Shown: positions 61,983-64,000 of the stretch, piece by piece
Layout of the letters: the number at the start of each line of letters is the position of its first letter
Position numbering within the stretch: position 1 is the stretch's first letter
Assembly: GCA_903824665.1 (NCBI GenBank)
Contig: CAIJXT010000033.1
Location: 1-64,000, forward strand
Source of the DNA: an uncultured Bacteroidota bacterium
GTDB taxonomy: Bacteria; Bacteroidota; Bacteroidia; Chitinophagales; Chitinophagaceae
DNA length: 64,000 nucleotides
Direction of reading: 5' to 3'
Notes under the pieces: model-generated
What the model was told of the DNA's origin: nothing
The model's input: the letters and a program-made list of their open reading frames with translations, nothing else
Database searches by the model: none
Translations under genes and position numbers: made by a program

Positions 61983-64000
61983 ATGGCCACAAGTACAAAA
62001 AAAGCAAAAACCCCGCCACCTCCTCCCAAACCTGAAGAAGTGGCCAAAGCCGCTCTCGAGCGCAAGCGTCAGATAAGGCTTGGAACGGGTATTTTCTTTC
62101 TGCTTGCAGGCGTATTTACCTGTTTTTCTATCATCAGCTACTATTTCAGCTGGACAGCCGATCAGGATAAGTTCTTCAGCAGCGGTAACATGTGGGCCTT
62201 TGTATTTAACCACGAAAGCGCATCTGTATCCAACTGGGGAGGGCGCTTTGGTGCTGCACTGTCGCATATTCTGGTATACAATGGAGCTGGCATAGCATCG
62301 CTTGTTATCGGAATTGCTGTGGCCGGTATAGGGTTACATATTGTTTACGGCACGCGTGCGGTACCGGCATTGCGCTACATGCGCTGGGTGTCTATACTGC
62401 TATTGCTTGTGGCACCTATACTTGCTTATTTGTTTCCACATAGCTCGTTTCCGCTGGGTGGTCGCCTGGGCAATGGTGCTGTTACCTATCTCAATGGATT
62501 TCTGGGTTATGCCGGTACAGGGATGGTGCTCCTTTCTACTGTGCTGTTTTTTGTGTTTGTCATTTTCGCGCTGGATATAAGGCCAATTATCAACAAACTC
62601 AGGCAACGTGCGGATACAGTGGCTGCCTCGCTTGCACCCGAGCCTGTGTTTAATGAACCGACTGCTGACCCGGAACCTAGTGCCGATGAGCTAGTACCAG
62701 TAGTTGCAGGTACACCTGAAAACATACTGGCAACGGAGCCTCCCACAGACGAGGAGACAGGAAAATGGGACATTACGCTGCGGGAAGACCCAACAAACGA
62801 AGAGCTGGAACCTGAAGTGATTGAAGAACAGGAGGAAAGCGAAGAATACCTGGAATACCAGAAATACCTCGAAGAAAAGGAAGCTGCAGTATTGGCTGCG
62901 GCACCACCGCCCAAAAAAGACGACGAACCCGAATTCTCATTCGAAGTAATACAGCAGGAAGAAAAACCGGCTGTGCAGCATGGCGCACACATTACTATTG
63001 CCAGCAATGAACCTTATGCACCCGAACTGGACCTGGCCGACTATAAGTTTCCTACGATAGACCTGCTGGAAGACCGTGCAACAGAAACTATTTCGCTGGA
63101 CAAAGAAGAGCTGGAAAAAAACAAAAACCAGATCATCACTACCCTGCGTAGCTTCGGCATAGAAATTCAGCGCATCAGCGCAACTGTAGGGCCTACTGTG
63201 ACACTGTATGAGATTGTGCCAGCCGAGGGCGTGCGTATATCCAAGATCCGCAATCTGGAAGACGATATTGCTCTGAACCTCGCTGCACTTGGCATTCGTA
63301 TCATTGCCCCGATACCGGGCAGAGGCACTATAGGTATAGAGGTACCTAATACGAACAAGCAGATCGTGTCCATGCGCACACTGATCTCCAGCGACAAGTT
63401 TGTGAACAACAAAATGAGTTTGCCAATAGCGCTTGGCAAAAAAATAGATAATGAAAACTACATAGTCGACCTTGCTGCTATGCCTCACCTCCTAATGGCC
63501 GGTGCCACAGGGCAGGGCAAGTCGGTAGGTATCAATGCCTTGCTGGTATCGTTGTTGTATAAGAAACACCCGTCTCAACTGAAGTTTGTGATGGTAGACC
63601 CCAAAAAGGTAGAGCTTTCGATATACCGCACAATTGAAAAGCATTTTCTGGCAAAGTTGCCCAACGAAGAAGAGCCTATCATTACCGATACAAAAAAGGT
63701 GATCAACACTCTCAATGCGCTTTGTATAGAGATGGACAACCGGTACGAACTGCTGAAGGAAGCCGGAGCCCGTAACATTAAAGAGTACAACGAAAAATTC
63801 ATCAGCCGCAGACTGAACCCTGAGCGTGGCCATAAATACCTGCCTTTCATAGTGTTGGTAATTGATGAGTTTGCCGACCTGATCATGACAGCCGGTAAGG
63901 AAGTGGAAATGCCCATTGCACGTCTGGCGCAGTTGGCGCGTGCCATTGGTATACACCTCATCATTGCGACTCAACGACCATCTGTAAACGTAATCACTGG
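61983..64000 (+). CDS. ftsK: FtsK/SpoIIIE DNA translocase (3' truncated by the window)
   Basis: The frame is open from ATG 61983 to the window end (672 codons). Residues 1-32 are a basic, proline-rich start (TSTKKAKTPPPPPKPEE). Four membrane helices follow (about 34-185, such as LGTGIFFLLAGVFTCFSIIS). A glutamate-rich linker (about 210-330) leads to the beta domain (IITTLRSFGIEIQRISATVG) and the motor: Walker A GATGQGKS at 507-514, Walker B VLVIDEFADL with Asp628, then IIATQRPSVNVITG. The C-terminal gamma domain is beyond the window. FtsK pumps chromosome DNA through the division septum and activates XerCD at dif. A weak -7-like box TATTTTTA lies at 61958-61965. Confidence 0.95.
   Translation, partial: MATSTKKAKTPPPPPKPEEVAKAALERKRQIRLGTGIFFLLAGVFTCFSIISYYFSWTADQDKFFSSGNMWAFVFNHESASVSNWGGRFGAALSHILVYNGAGIASLVIGIAVAGIGLHIVYGTRAVPALRYMRWVSILLLLVAPILAYLFPHSSFPLGGRLGNGAVTYLNGFLGYAGTGMVLLSTVLFFVFVIFALDIRPIINKLRQRADTVAASLAPEPVFNEPTADPEPSADELVPVVAGTPENILATEPPTDEETGKWDITLREDPTNEELEPEVIEEQEESEEYLEYQKYLEEKEAAVLAAAPPPKKDDEPEFSFEVIQQEEKPAVQHGAHITIASNEPYAPELDLADYKFPTIDLLEDRATETISLDKEELEKNKNQIITTLRSFGIEIQRISATVGPTVTLYEIVPAEGVRISKIRNLEDDIALNLAALGIRIIAPIPGRGTIGIEVPNTNKQIVSMRTLISSDKFVNNKMSLPIALGKKIDNENYIVDLAAMPHLLMAGATGQGKSVGINALLVSLLYKKHPSQLKFVMVDPKKVELSIYRTIEKHFLAKLPNEEEPIITDTKKVINTLNALCIEMDNRYELLKEAGARNIKEYNEKFISRRLNPERGHKYLPFIVLVIDEFADLIMTAGKEVEMPIARLAQLARAIGIHLIIATQRPSVNVIT

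Noticed and set aside
1-64000. tRNA, rRNA, transposase, integrase or phage genes
   Set aside because: Looked for in all intergenic gaps and coding frames by eye; none was recognised. A tRNA and RNA-family scan would settle this.

Overview
The window reads as a chromosomal segment of a Bacteroidota species, most likely in or near the Chitinophagaceae. The evidence is: four secreted proteins with type IX secretion (T9SS) C-terminal sorting domains, a GldN/PorN-type T9SS component, a GLPGLI protein beside a TonB-receptor-like barrel, a DUF4290 protein, promoter elements of the Bacteroidota form TTTG-N19-TAnnTTTG, and almost no Shine-Dalgarno sequences. Several genes seem to start with TTG or GTG. 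I see no rRNA, tRNA, CRISPR array, transposase, integrase or phage gene. Most of the window is ordinary core and surface-biology chromosome.

Layout. 0-7.7 kb: the tail of a ComM/YifB AAA+ protein, a kelch-like T9SS cargo bracketed by diverged direct repeats, a structured intergenic zone, a small lipoprotein, a secreted esterase, a PaiB-like FMN protein and an unknown secreted protein. 7.7-18.6 kb: a DUF885 metallopeptidase lipoprotein, a ferritin-like/VIT1 iron transporter, a T9SS cargo, an FKBP, a membrane protein, a membrane-anchored LytTR regulator, an M2 peptidase, murI, and a T9SS cargo with WDG repeats. 19-25.6 kb: an MMPL/RND exporter, then the leftward run bioB-bioF-bioD-gldN-lipoprotein. 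26-33.3 kb: a propeller-type histidine kinase with its NarL-type regulator, then GLPGLI and an outer-membrane barrel protein. 33.4-38.3 kb: two adjacent adenylate cyclases with unlike sensor halves, and a small secreted protein. 38.3-45.2 kb: DUF4290, a DEAD-box helicase, a stand-alone receiver, MlaD plus an OstA/LptA-like protein, and a TonB-C protein.

45.3-48.2 kb: a tight rightward three-gene unit (di-heme c-type cytochrome lipoprotein, Rieske 2Fe-2S lipoprotein, outer-membrane porin) behind a textbook Bacteroidota promoter. This is my best candidate for an under-described system. 48.2-53.2 kb: a TauE/SafE exporter, heptose-7-phosphate kinase, an amino-acid permease, an OmpH/Skp chaperone, a small lipoprotein and an acetyltransferase. 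53.2-56.4 kb: an exbB-exbD-exbD-tonB operon with a strong terminator-like hairpin after exbB. 56.7-64 kb: inorganic pyrophosphatase, a 1412-residue repeat-rich T9SS cargo, and the start of ftsK, cut by the window end.

Functional themes are cell-envelope traffic (T9SS, TonB/Exb, MlaD/OstA, OmpH, heptose synthesis), signalling (two-component pair, LytTR, two adenylate cyclases, receiver) and a few housekeeping enzymes. All similarity statements come from reading motifs by eye; no database search was run.
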